The notes under the pieces were generated by a model. That model was given only the letters and a program-made list of their open reading frames with translations. It made no database searches and was not told the origin of the DNA. A stretch of 64,000 nucleotides of DNA from Hemileia vastatrix (Eukaryota; Basidiomycota; Pucciniomycetes; Pucciniales; Zaghouaniaceae). The DNA lies in the NCBI GenBank assembly GCA_030280995.1, contig JASXTE010000002.1, forward strand, positions 31,324,683-31,388,682, given 5' to 3'. This document shows positions 19,210-30,068 of the stretch, one piece after another (position 1 is the first letter of the stretch; each line of letters starts with the position of its first letter). The position numbers were made by a program, and so were the translations under genes.

Positions 19210-21650
19210 GAATGTGTTAAAGCTACTAAAAAAATTGAAAAAATTGAACACTTAATAAAATTTTTGATTGATTACAAGCTTTTTTTTCTTTTGCACTTCT
19301 TTTTTTCATAATTTTTTGGACATGAAAGGATTTCATAAAATACTGTATTTTTTAGACTATCCATCATCAGTTGAGTAATATATCAAGAAATGTAAAAAAA
19401 TTATTTTAAATGGTCTCAATGCCAAAGTTTTCTGCACTATTTTTTACTTCTTTGTGTTTTCAAATAAAAATTTTCAATTTTACATTTATGTCAATAAATT
19501 TTCTTTTCTAAATAGAGCTAATTCAACAAATTTCTACATCTGTTTTAAAAATTGGGAAATACCCTCCCCTCCATTTTATTGAGGTAAGAGGTGGGTATCC
19601 CTAAAATTTTTCTAAGTCATCAATTTTGCATGTCAGATTTTAAAATTTAGCAATAAACTACCCTGAATCTCATTAAATTAAAAAGATTGGGAATCACAAA
19701 AATTTAAAATTATTACATAAATAAATAAATAAATAAATAAGATAAGTCAAATTTACTAGTTTTAAAGTAATGAAAATTCCTCATGCCAAAATGCAGATCA
19801 AGTATAGAAACTATGATTTGAAATTTTTACAGGTATAGACTAGAAGCACCCTATAAATAATAATGTTGAAATGATTACCATTTTATAAAACACAAGGTCA
19901 TTGCCTCATTACTTTCTTTTAGCAAATTGAAATATCAGATTTATTGATTAAAAACTTATGAAAGATTAATAAATATTTTATGACTTTACAAATCCCCATA
20001 CTTTTTTAATCTATCTTAAGTTTTATTAATAATATTAATTTTACCTTCTTTTTTTTACCTTGTTGATTTGTTGAATTAAAATTTGAATTATCTGAAAAGA
20101 GAAGCCAAAATGAGTGAAGGGTTAGACATATGAAAATGGTAAGAAAATGAAAAAAACACACTTTTATCAAATGGCAGAATAACAAGTAAAGGGAAAGGTA
20201 GTTGGAGGAAACTGGAAAGATGAATGCATAATGTATGCCTTATGATTTGCATTATGAAATAAATTATAAAATAAATAAAAATGAAATTTGGAGAAAAAGG
20301 CTTAACTTTTAAGATCAATATCTCAGAAAGCACTAAAAAAAATTCTAATAAATTTATGTGAAATGAAAGATAGGCTTCAGGAGATACTTCTTTTAAGAGG
20401 AAATTAGATTTCAAAAAATATAAGCCTAATTGTGACCCTGATTTTCAAAACTGCACAAAACTTAAAAAGTGATGATATAAATTCCAAAAAGAAGGAGCTA
20501 AAAGCCTATATAATCATCAGATAAGAGTTTCAGAAGAATTATTCTCTAATTATGCAATATAAAAACATGAGATAAATAAAGTGAAAGTTTGAAAAAAGGC
20601 TCAAATTTAAAGGTCAATATCTCACCAACCTCTGAAACAAGATACAAAACTGTTTGTGTAAAATGAAAGATAGGCTTCAGGAAGATCTTCAGTTAAAAGG
20701 ACATTATAATTGAGTATACTTAAACCTTATTCTGACTTTGATTTTCAAAATTTTACAAAAACTTGAAAAGTAATAATGGAAATGACAACAAGAGGATTTG
20801 AATAAGTCCACTTTTATCTGGATAAGATTCCTATATATATTTAAGTATGAAATCTTCATAGAAAGAAAGAGATATCATATAGGTATAAAAGAAGGAGATT
20901 AAACTTACCTTGATTAAAAGGCAGGAAAAATAAAGAGAGAAAGATTGGAGTTAGAACTTGGGAGTAATTGAATATGGAGCAAGTGAAATGCATAAAGAAT
21001 GTGAAATGTATGTAATTCAACAACATGGAGCCATAAAAAAGTGAAATAGGTAAAGGGGGGATAATGACCATGCCGATGAGGGATGAAGAAAGGGATGATG
21101 GAGAGAAAAAGAAGATAAAAAGAGGGAGAGAAAAAAAAGGTTAATTTTACTGTGAAGATAAAAAAGAAACTACTGAAAAAAACAGATACAAAAAATAAAG
21201 AAAAACCAGAATAAAAAAAACATAATTAAAAAATATATAAGGAAAAATGAAAAAAACAACTTTACTTGAAAGATGATTTGAGAAAACAATTGACTTCATA
21301 TTATTTGAGGGATGCAAGAGGAGAAGAGGAAACATATATAAATGATGAAAGATAAAAAAGGATGACTGAAATATAATGCAATTTCAGTAAATATGCAACT
21401 TCATGTTGAGTTGATGAGGGAAAACAAAGAGACTTAAAAAAAGAGACTTTAACACAAAACTCAAAGTCAAAGTCAATATGCTAAAGAAATAACTATTCCA
21501 AGTGATCCAGTGAAGATTGACTCCAGAATCATGAACAAGTTTTGTCCTGCTTTGGTTAATGTAACAATTTTTGGAAAGAATCAACATATAAGCTAAATTG
21601 GTTTCCAAATCAGAGTCCAAATTAGAGTCAGAATTAAAGACATAGCAATA
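19210..21650. repeat. Inverted copy of repeat family R
   Basis: Non-coding. From about 19500 to 21400 it is the diverged reverse complement of 24373-24564 joined to 51659-52394 and 61245-62690. Matching blocks include the GGAGAGAAAAAGAAGATAAA region near 21100 and the GAAAGATAGGCTTCAGGA units near 20365 and 20680. These units recur about every 300 bp. Open frames here are short, low-complexity and not supported as genes. The first 290 bp after the LTR could not be assigned. Confidence 0.65.
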
Positions 21651-23240
21651 AAATTCATAGTCAATTAATGTCTCCTCCTATTAGAGAGGTATTTCATTGT
21701 TTCTGGTTGAGGGCTTAGGTGATCAGGGAATCATAAATTTTCCACAAAATGAGCAGGGGGGTGTGTAGATAGAGAAAAATCTTATGTTTTTTCTACCAAA
21801 ATTCAGTGGCCTAGAGTAAAGAGTGACATAAGGATGGCCTCTGCAATTATATTTCATGTGACTCTCTTACTAATCAATCATATATTTGATGAGTTTGGGA
21901 TCAGGAATTAGGAATGGAAATTTGGGTATAAGAGGAAAGATAATGCATTATAGCCCAAGGGATAATGGATAAGAATCATCTGCAATTAAAAATTTCTTAT
22001 CTGGGGAAAAAAATTCCTGATCCCTCATTATGGATCCCTTTATGTTGATACCCCTTATTTTGGCACCACAAACAATTATATAAAGCTTTCAACTAAAAAA
22101 ACCCCCAAAATGTCTTCTGATATGAAGAAAAAAATAATCATCTAACTTCTTTCTTAAATTTAAAGCCTCAAAAAAATAGGCATTTTCTTGGTTATTTTTT
22201 TGACTATCAGGACTCCTAGAGCTAGAGCAAAAGACTTAGATCTTCACAATCAGGCTTCCAAAGCTGAAATGGCACATGGAGACTTTATTCAAACAAAAAT
22301 TGCATGGAAAATAGACATTCCCAACTCCACTTTTGGCTCCATAATTGCCCAACAGCTCAAAATGCTCACAGCCAAAAATTGGCATGTAAGCTTGATTTTG
22401 CAGGTTTTTGTGCATCCACCTGTTAGTGACCCCCAACAAAAAATAAAATATTTTTCTCCATTATTTTTTTATAAATATTTTTGCATTCAGATACTATGAC
22501 TCCTAAGCTATAATTTTGTGGTATTTATATGCCATAGGTCTCCTTCCTTGTGGACCTCATTTTTTTCAAAACTTCAAATTTATTAAAAATTATACATTTT
22601 ATAACTATTTTGACCTCATATTTAAGATCTTTGGGTTTTTTTAGTAATGAATCTACTTATTAAAATGATCACTTTTTATGTAGTCAAAAATTGCATGTGT
22701 AAGGATGTTGTGTTTACAGAACAGTTTCTTTTTCAAAACATAAAACATGGGTGATTAATATTTTGAGACTATTGAGTTTCTTGATATTTGCTTGATACGG
22801 CTGTGCTTGAATGAAAATCAGTAAGCAAAGATTCAGTGATATGCAAATAGTTACTGATGATTTGAGGCAAAAAGTGGAGATTCCCTTAACTTGCTATGTT
22901 TTTCCCCTACCATTCATCCCATCCACTAAATCAACATCCATCCTCAACAGCTACATTAGTTTTTACATCTGAATTAATTTACTCTTGTTCCAAAGCAATT
23001 AGTTATATAGAATTTCCATGTATATTTTTATAATAAATTTTTTTCACATTATTGTAATATATGGAAATTGATTCCAAAAAATCTTGGTTATTTAGAACAC
23101 AAATTTTGGTAAAATTCCTTTGAATATCATGAGAATTGCATTTGATGCCCAAGTTAAGCAAAACCCCAAATAAACACCTGGAACTTTCTAGCAGGTGAAA
23201 ATCATTAACTCCATTTGTGAAATAAGACACAATCATATTT
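21651..23240. other. AT-rich interval, no gene recognised
   Basis: There are short open frames at 22188-22499 (+) and 23003-23236 (-), but neither has family motifs, a plausible promoter or splice context. I see no TIR, LTR end or RNA gene. Confidence 0.4.
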
Positions 23241-23489
23241 CACTACACAATATAGGGGGTGGACTTGCTAGCAAGTCCCCAACCTGAACTCAGATGGAAC
23301 TCAGACTGAACTCATACTGAACTCAGAGTGAACTCTACTTGAAAACCCACCTAAAACTGTTTTGCTGAGTGGTGTTCATCCCTTATTGTATGGTTCTTTT
23401 TAAATAGCTCAATTTGTGTTTAATCTGTGGTGTGTTTGAGTCCAAGGTTGCTGACTTTCTAGCAAGTCCACCCCCCATATTGTGTGGTG
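23241..23489. mobile_element. 249-bp CACTA-type MITE
   Basis: The left end is CACTACACAATATAGGGGG and the right end, reverse-complemented, is CACCACACAATATGGGGGG. It is flanked by TTT at 23238-23240 and 23490-23492, a 3-bp duplication as in CACTA elements. Next to the left terminus lies the perfect palindrome GGACTTGCTAGCAAGTCC (23261-23278). There is no coding capacity, so it must move with a transposase supplied in trans. Its TIR layout parallels that of the 27-kb element at 24565. Confidence 0.85.
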
Positions 23490-23526
23490 TTTGATATTGT
23501 GAAAAACGGTGTGTTCAATCTTAATT

Positions 23527-24155
23527 AGGGGGTGTCAGTTCTGGAAAATCTGCACATAAATTTGACAAAATACACACTTATATTAGTGCAGATTTCTGAA
23601 ACCCACTAGCCCCAACACTGGTGGATTTTAAAATGAAATAAGTCACTTATTTTACTCAAATCTGCACTTTCTTAACCATAAGTGCTGATTTCACCATAAT
23701 GTCACATTTAACTGATTTTTCAGCATCATCTTATTCATAAAAAGCACACCTCAGCATAATATTTTATAACTCAAAACATTTTATATAATTTAAATTTTAA
23801 TACCATATAAAAGCCATGCCTTCCTCACTCTCAAATTATGATAAGCTACATCAAGAAATAACTTTCATAGCTCTTGATCTCCTCTTTGACTCTGATTGAA
23901 ATTATAACTATGATCTTTAAGAAGATTTTTATTTTTTATCAAAAGTGGCCTGGAAATGTTACCTTCTTCCAAGAAAGGCTCAAGTACTTTATAACCCAAA
24001 GTACACCATCAAACCACTTCTTAACCTATCTGTACCCAGTTTTAGACAGTTTTTCAGGACTTCTTAGGAATGTTTCCTTGGAATGGTAATTCTTATTTGC
24101 ATATTGAATTTGATTTTTAACTTTCTTTTATAGTCTCTTTTTTTCAAGTCTCCAT
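23527..24155. mobile_element. Left end of a second TIR element, truncated
   Basis: It starts AGGGGGTGTCAGTTCTGG and matches 1577 to about 1760 for roughly 180 bp, then diverges. No matching right end follows; the MITE at 24156 interrupts or borders it. The divergent interior has a TATAAAAG near 23806 and a short open frame at 23874-24089 (71 aa, unrecognised). The same ends around a different interior suggest a gene- or sequence-capturing family. Confidence 0.6.
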
Positions 24156-24372
24156 CACTACGCAATATAGGGGGTGGACTTGCTAGCAAGTCCCCAACCT
24201 GAACTCAGACTGAACTCTACTTGAACACGCACCTAAAACTGTTCTGCTGATTGGTGTTCATCCCTGATTGTATGGGTCCTTTTTCAATAGCTCAATGTGT
24301 GTTCAATCTGTGGTTAATTTAAGTCCAAGGTTGCGGACTTGCTAACAAGTCCGCCCCCCATATTGCACAGTT
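24156..24372. mobile_element. Second CACTA-type MITE, about 217 bp
   Basis: It begins CACTACGCAATATAGGGGG and shares the GGACTTGCTAGCAAGTCC palindrome and interior (CTGAACTCAGACTGAACTC) with the MITE at 23241. The right end (CCCCCCATATTGCACAG) is more decayed, so its exact border and target duplication are uncertain (possibly AT). Confidence 0.75.
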
Positions 24373-24564
24373 ATTTTTTTCATTAATCAACTCAAAATGA
24401 AATCACATACTTTCTTCAATTGAATAATTTTTCACTCATTCTTATTTTCTTTCATCACTTATATCCATTTCCTCCTCTCCTCTTTTATTCCTCAAATAAT
24501 TTTAAGTCAATTGTTTATCAACTCATCTCTTAAGGTAAGTCATTTTTTAATTTTTACTTATATA
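24373..24564. repeat. Family R segment left of the 27-kb element
   Basis: Aligns to the reverse complement of about 21240-21400 (CTTTCATCACTTATAT, CCTCTCCTCTT, CAAATAATTTTAAGTCAATTG). The sequence continues at 51659 on the other side of the 27-kb element, which proves that insertion. Confidence 0.7.
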
Positions 24565-24606
24565 CACCACAGAAAATTTGGGGGGGTATTGCTAGCAATA
24601 CCCCTC
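24565..24606. repeat. Left TIR of the 27-kb element
   Basis: CACCACAGAAAATTTGGGGG followed by the palindrome centred on GCTAGC. It matches the right TIR at 51617-51658 with about two differences in the A/T stretch. Confidence 0.92.
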
Positions 24607-25459
24607 ATTTAAAAATGTTGGGAAGTGGTTGGAAAGCTGTTGGAAGGCTGTTGGGAGTTCATTGTGAAACCAGATTTAAATTAATTGGACAAAGATTTGG
24701 TAATCAGTTAGACCTAGGTTCAACCAAACTCAATCACAGGTTTCTTGGAGCTTGGTGATTACTTTGATTTTGAGCTGAGCACAGATTGAGCAAAGCTTGA
24801 ACATATCATTTAACATATCATAATATTCACTTTCCCATCTTGTGGAAAGCAAAATTTGATATTCGTTCTAAGAATATCTACATATATTTTCTTGCCAAGT
24901 TGGTAACAGAAGGTTAAACTATAGTATCTCAATTATTACACTAGACTACATAGATATTTGATAAAACATACAATTCAAATCAATTTTAATATTATTGAGA
25001 TCACCATAAGTGTCTTTCCAAAGACTTACAAAAAGTATGTTAGTATCAAGATATCGTTCTAGGTAGTAGTTTCAATTTGGATTTTGAACTGACATCTAAA
25101 GCATTTTACTATTAGACAGAAACATAAATAAGTGTAATAAGAGTGAAATTATTCTATTTTGTGATTATAATGTAACAATAATGCACATTTTTATTGAGAA
25201 AATTTTTCTTCCTCCACAAACCAAAATTTACTCTATAGGCTCAAGATTTATTTTTAAGACATATTATTCATTTCAGTTATCATTGATTTACTTCCAATAT
25301 TTATTAAAAAGATAATAATAATACATGTGAAAGAATTATGAGCTTAGCATAGCATATGCTAAAAAGTTATTTTGTCGTTTTATTCAAAACTGATTCTTCA
25401 TTTTTTGCTTCAATTCATCTTTTAACAACCACTATCTTCAGATACTATTCTTACTTAAT
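24607..25459. other. Left subterminal region and SNF2 upstream region
   Basis: Non-coding. The first 100 bp has short direct repeats (GGTTGGAAAGCTGTTGGAAGG). TTGAGC/TGAGCA words occur here and, inverted, in the right subterminal region, which is where CACTA transposases usually bind. No TATA box is clear before the ATG at 25460. Confidence 0.4.
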
Positions 25460-27888
25460 ATGTCAAGTCTCAGATGTGTTGGACAGTTCTCAATAACAAT
25501 CGATCAAATTTATATGAATGTAATTTCAAGATTTCAAAACTCACTGACCCCCACAATTTTACAGCGAGGCCATTCGAATGTTCATATTTTTGGACTATTT
25601 GAAGAAAGAAAACCAACCCTTGTTGGTAATCTTTCTCAAGTGCAGAGTCAGCACATTGGACCACTATTGGGTGACATTGGCTCTGGATCTCACCATTTAA
25701 ACCAAAGAAGTGCCTTGAATCCTATGAAGCCTTTCTATTTTCATGCTTACTTGGTTCCAGTTTTTGGTAATCAGTATCAACTTTGGGGATGCCTCTTTTC
25801 TTCAAGTACACTAATCAGTCTTGCTAAAGAAGCATTTTCTTCTGCACAAATCGATTTATGTCCAATCCTGAACTACGACTCCACTATCTTTTTTAATATC
25901 CCGCATGTAATTTTTGAAGGCTCTTTCCAAATATCTCAGAGTACTCAAGATTGGAAAGCTGATCAACTTATCCGAGGAATCAAAACAGTTCTCAAAACAC
26001 ATCAACTTCAAGCAATAAATTTTATGATTGACAATGAACGAATGTTAAAGGAAAAGTTGGATATCATGTGGAGGCACCAGGACAACCATTGGCTTAGAAC
26101 TGGATTCGATGACTATAAAGATCAGTTTCCTAACAATCAATTGCCGCCTGAAGGAAACGGGTCAATACTTGCTGATGATATGGGTTTGGGAAAGACACTT
26201 TCAACTCTTTCTCTTATAAGTGCAACTCAAGGTGAAGCAAGACAATTCCAGGTATCAGAAAATCAAGAAGGTATTAATCGGAGTTCAGCCACACTGATTA
26301 TATGCCCCCTGGCAACACTATCGAATTGGATCAATGAAATAAGTGTGCACTTTGAAGATAATGCACTTCCTTTCAAGGTTCTTTATGGGAAGGATTGTCA
26401 AAATACTTATGTCAATGAGCTACAGGACACTGCTATTGTTTTAACGACCTATGAAATAGCTAGCCCAACGATGTCAAAAAATCAAAGCCAAAAAAAGATA
26501 CCGGTGACTCAAATGCTCTTTTGGTATAGAGTTGTTTTAGATGAAGCTCAGTTAGTGCCCATTTCTATATCTAAAACTTAAAACTTAATTTTTATTATCA
26601 ATTTTTATAAATATTCTTTTAGTTACATTAAAAATCCTTACTCGCAGAGGGCTCAAACAATATTTGACTTGGAATCCCAACACCGACTATGCTTGACTGG
26701 AACTCCACTTCAGAACAGGCCCACTGACCTTCAAAGTCTCATATTTTTTCTTAGAATCGAAAAGTGGCAAGAAGACTGGTTATGGAAGAATTTCCTTTTT
26801 CCAGGTTTGCAAAAAGGAAAGGCTAATTCTATTAAATCAATCAATCACTTAATGAAAGTCATAAGCCTACGTAGAACAAAGGATGCAATTTTGTCTCTTC
26901 CAAAAAAGATTCAAAGGGGGATATCGGTTCAATTAGCAGATCCATGGAGGTCTAAACTTGATGTGCTTCAAGAAGGATTCACTGAGCGATATGGGCCCTC
27001 CAGAAGCACTGACTTCCCTTGGGACTCATCTGAGTTTCTAAGAGAGCTGATGATTTTAAGAAAATTCTGCAACCATCCAATCTACGAAAATCTGGATGAA
27101 ACTCCAACTTTTGATTTCACCTGGCAGCATTCCGCAAAGATTTGTCATCTTATAGGCCACTTAAAAAACTTTTTGTCTGGTGAAAGGGATATAAATTTTC
27201 CAAAAGCTGTTATATTCTCCAACTTTGCAGACTTTTTGCAGATGTAAGTGATTCTATAATGAATTGTTTTACAAAATTGTGTTGGCTTATTAAAAACAAT
27301 TTTCTAATATTTCAAAATAGAATAAAAATGGCTTTAGATGACCACAATATTAGGTATACCCAGCTTACGGGTGAACTCAGCCGGACAAAGCGAGACAAAA
27401 ATATGCATGAATTCCATTTTAATAAAAATTGCCAAGTTTTGGTTGGAACGATTCAGGCTGCAGGAGTGGGTATAGATCTCAGGTGTGCTCAAAATGTATA
27501 TATAATGGTGAGCTCAATGTCTTTTATTTCATATTAAGAACAAAAATATTAAATTTTTTATATGTTCAATGTTGAAATAGGAGCCAAATTGGAATCCAGC
27601 AGTTGAGCAACAGGCTGTTGATCGGCTGTATAGAATGGGGCAGCAAAATGAAGTAAATGTTTTGAATTATTTTGTACAAGGAAGTATAGAATTCAGCATG
27701 TATAAGATTCAAAGGAAAAAAATGGAGCTAACAATGTAAGCCAAATTTCATTTCTATAAATTTTAATGATAATAGTAATCATTAAAATTATGTTTTTGTT
27801 TTCAAGGCTAAGTGTCCCAAACAGTGGAAATGGGGAGTATGAGTGTGCAAACCTATTATTAAGGGAGTTTGTCAATCACTCACATTAG
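25460..27888 (+). CDS. SNF2/Rad5-type ATPase, five exons
   Basis: A DNA-dependent ATPase of the SNF2 family, closest in layout to Rad5/HLTF-type remodellers but without a RING finger. Exons by GT-AG and frame: 25460-26550, 26623-27243, 27321-27507, 27581-27735, 27807-27888, giving about 711 aa. Walker A is ADDMGLGKT near residue 239, and motif Ia region is IICPLATLSNW. The first splice joins GAT GAA GCT CA with T to create DEAH (residues 361-364) followed by YIKN. Motif III is LTGTPLQN near 388, motif V is GVGIDLR and motif VI is DRLYRMGQQ near 645. All ATPase motifs are intact. The N-terminal 200 residues are unrecognised. It lies within the transposon, with the same orientation as the transposase and a 17-nt tail-to-tail overlap with the gene at 27872. 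Confidence 0.93.
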
Positions 27889-29020
27889 AGGAACAAAGAA
27901 TTTCAAGGAGAGCAGGTAAATTTATGGGATTTTGAGGATTTAAAAGTCTGAGTTGTTGAGGATTTAGAGATTCAAGATATAAGGGAGAATAACAGTCATT
28001 CGGCAAACCCCGGGGGACATGAGAAGGATTAAGGTTAGGGGATAATGTTGAAACCAAACTGATTCTTTTGTACAAGGCCAAGTCCTTTAGCACACTGCCA
28101 GAGTAGGTTGAATTATCTCGAATATCAAAGTGTTGTTGGTCAAGATATTGTGCAACTTTAGAAAAATCTTCAGACCTCCATTGCATTAAGATACGTCTTA
28201 ACGATCCATCATTATCAATTTCGGTGTCTGAACAACATTTGATGTTTGTGAAAAGGTTGTGATAAGTTTCACAATGTGGAAGTTGTTTAAGAAGTTTAGT
28301 TCGGTTAACTGTATTCTAAGAATCTTTGTTATTTGAAATAAAGGTCATAAATAAAAACGGTTGAAAAAAAAGGGATTTTCATACTTTTTTTTTTATTCTA
28401 TATTTATGCTTTCTCACTTTGATTATTTCTTGAGAGCTATGAGAATCCTTCCCAAGTCTTAATCTATCAGCATGACCTAAAAACCAACGGTGAAGAACTC
28501 CTATTTGATTTGAGAAGCTAATTTGAGTTGAGTCAATTGGATATGCAATCAAATTATTGGTTTTTAAGGCATTGTCCCAGTTTTTAATGAGAATATTTGC
28601 CAAGACCTGGTTCCATTTGTCAAACCAATCTAGGTTCCAAGCGAAAGTTGATCCTGGGAAACCACACATGCGAAGGTGCTCAATAAAAGATTCACGGAAA
28701 ATTGGTGGAAACTTTTCTGAAACCGCTGAATTTGATTCTGGATGAGGTAGTTCAAAGGCAATGTTGCAAGAATTCATGTCGAATGATGAAAATCTGTCTA
28801 ATTGCTCTTCAGTAGGGTTTTGTTTCCATCCATTTGATTCTGGTGACATATCCAAAAGTGAACGACAAAAATTGTGTATAGATCTACAAAAGTGAGAATT
28901 GAATGGAGGCAAAGTCTCATTAAAAATTCTATTAAGTGTTCTTGTGTTTGTGGGCAGGTTTCCATGAGGAAAGTAAGAGCTACTAGGGTTCATAAATAAT
29001 AAGATTAAGAAAGTGTTCAA
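27872..29020 (-). CDS. Unknown gene, two exons, convergent with SNF2 gene
   Basis: Exons 29020-28385 and 28315-27872, joined by a 69-nt intron (GTATGA...TTCTTAG), give about 359 aa in one frame. The start could also be the second ATG (MNPSSSYFPHG). Visible features are WFDKWNQVLANILIKNW and HRWFLGHADRLRLG in the middle and CETYHNLF with CCSDTEID after the junction. There is no transmembrane segment or zinc finger, and I recognise no family. The stop lies 17 nt inside the SNF2 gene's last exon on the opposite strand. The 1-kb gap to the divergent transposase gene could hold a shared promoter region. Confidence 0.75.
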
Positions 29021-30068
29021 TTAAATTAAACAAAGAGAAAGGATAAATTGTTGAGCTCCAAAACTTTATGATCAAAGTTGATTTAAGGAGAAATATCACA
29101 AAAATTAAGAATAAGAAATATTTCGACTTTATGGAATTATAATATGCATAAATTATATTTTTATATGCAACTTGAACTCAAAAGGAATGGTATAAAATAA
29201 AGAGAATGATTATGTGATAAAAGCAGACTCATTTAAGAAACGGATTTTTTTTTCTTTTCAAAAAATTCTTCCACAAAAATAATTTGTTAAATGTGAGGCT
29301 ATGTTCATTTTTTGATTACCAAAAAATTATTTTTGGTCCAATATGATAGTAATACATATTCTTTTGAGTAATTTTTTTCAACCTGAATAAATAGACTAGA
29401 GTGTCACTTCATCGCATTTATGTATGAAAAGTTATACAAGGTTTCAGCTTTTATGTAATTCTTTAAGGTTTACACTTTTGTAGCATCTATTATTTGAGTA
29501 TTTTTGATTTTTTCTTTATAGAAAATTCTACCTAGTACAGACCAATTTTCAAGTTGAAAGAAATATGTTTGTGATTGTTTTTTACAAAATATTAAACTTA
29601 TTTTTGGGTTTAACTTTGATTTTTGGGGTAATTTTTTAAATAATTATGTTAAAAATATGGATTACTTTTCTTATAGTCCATAACTAAGAATTTTTATCAA
29701 AATCAAATAATTATAGGGTAGTTAGATATAACTCAGAAGGCATTTGATAGAAAAATAATTAAGATGCTTGTGCGTACAACAGAATTTTTTCTATGATAGA
29801 AAATATTCTGATAAACATGCATGCATTGTTGTACAAATGCAGAGAGTATACAGAATACAAATAAAGTAGACTGCATAACTTTAAATTAATATATAATTTA
29901 TCCGATTAAAAATTAAACATTTAAACTTAAATAATTTCAACACATATTCCATCATATTCTTTTGATAAAAAAATGTAGCTTATATTAGCTAGTGCCTTTC
30001 AAAAAAAGGAATACCTTCAATCGGTAACTTCGAATAGCTAACTTATTCCTACAATTATCACAATTACA
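29021..30068. other. Divergent intergenic region
   Basis: 1 kb of AT-rich DNA between the minus-strand gene ending upstream at 29020 and the transposase start at 30069. It presumably contains both promoters. No strong TATA box or repeat is seen. Confidence 0.4.

Noticed and set aside
20088..21620. Hydrophobic minus-strand frames of 60-108 aa in family R
   Set aside because: They come from A/T- and purine-rich simple sequence, are not preserved in the inverted copy at 51659-62690 and lack splice or promoter context.
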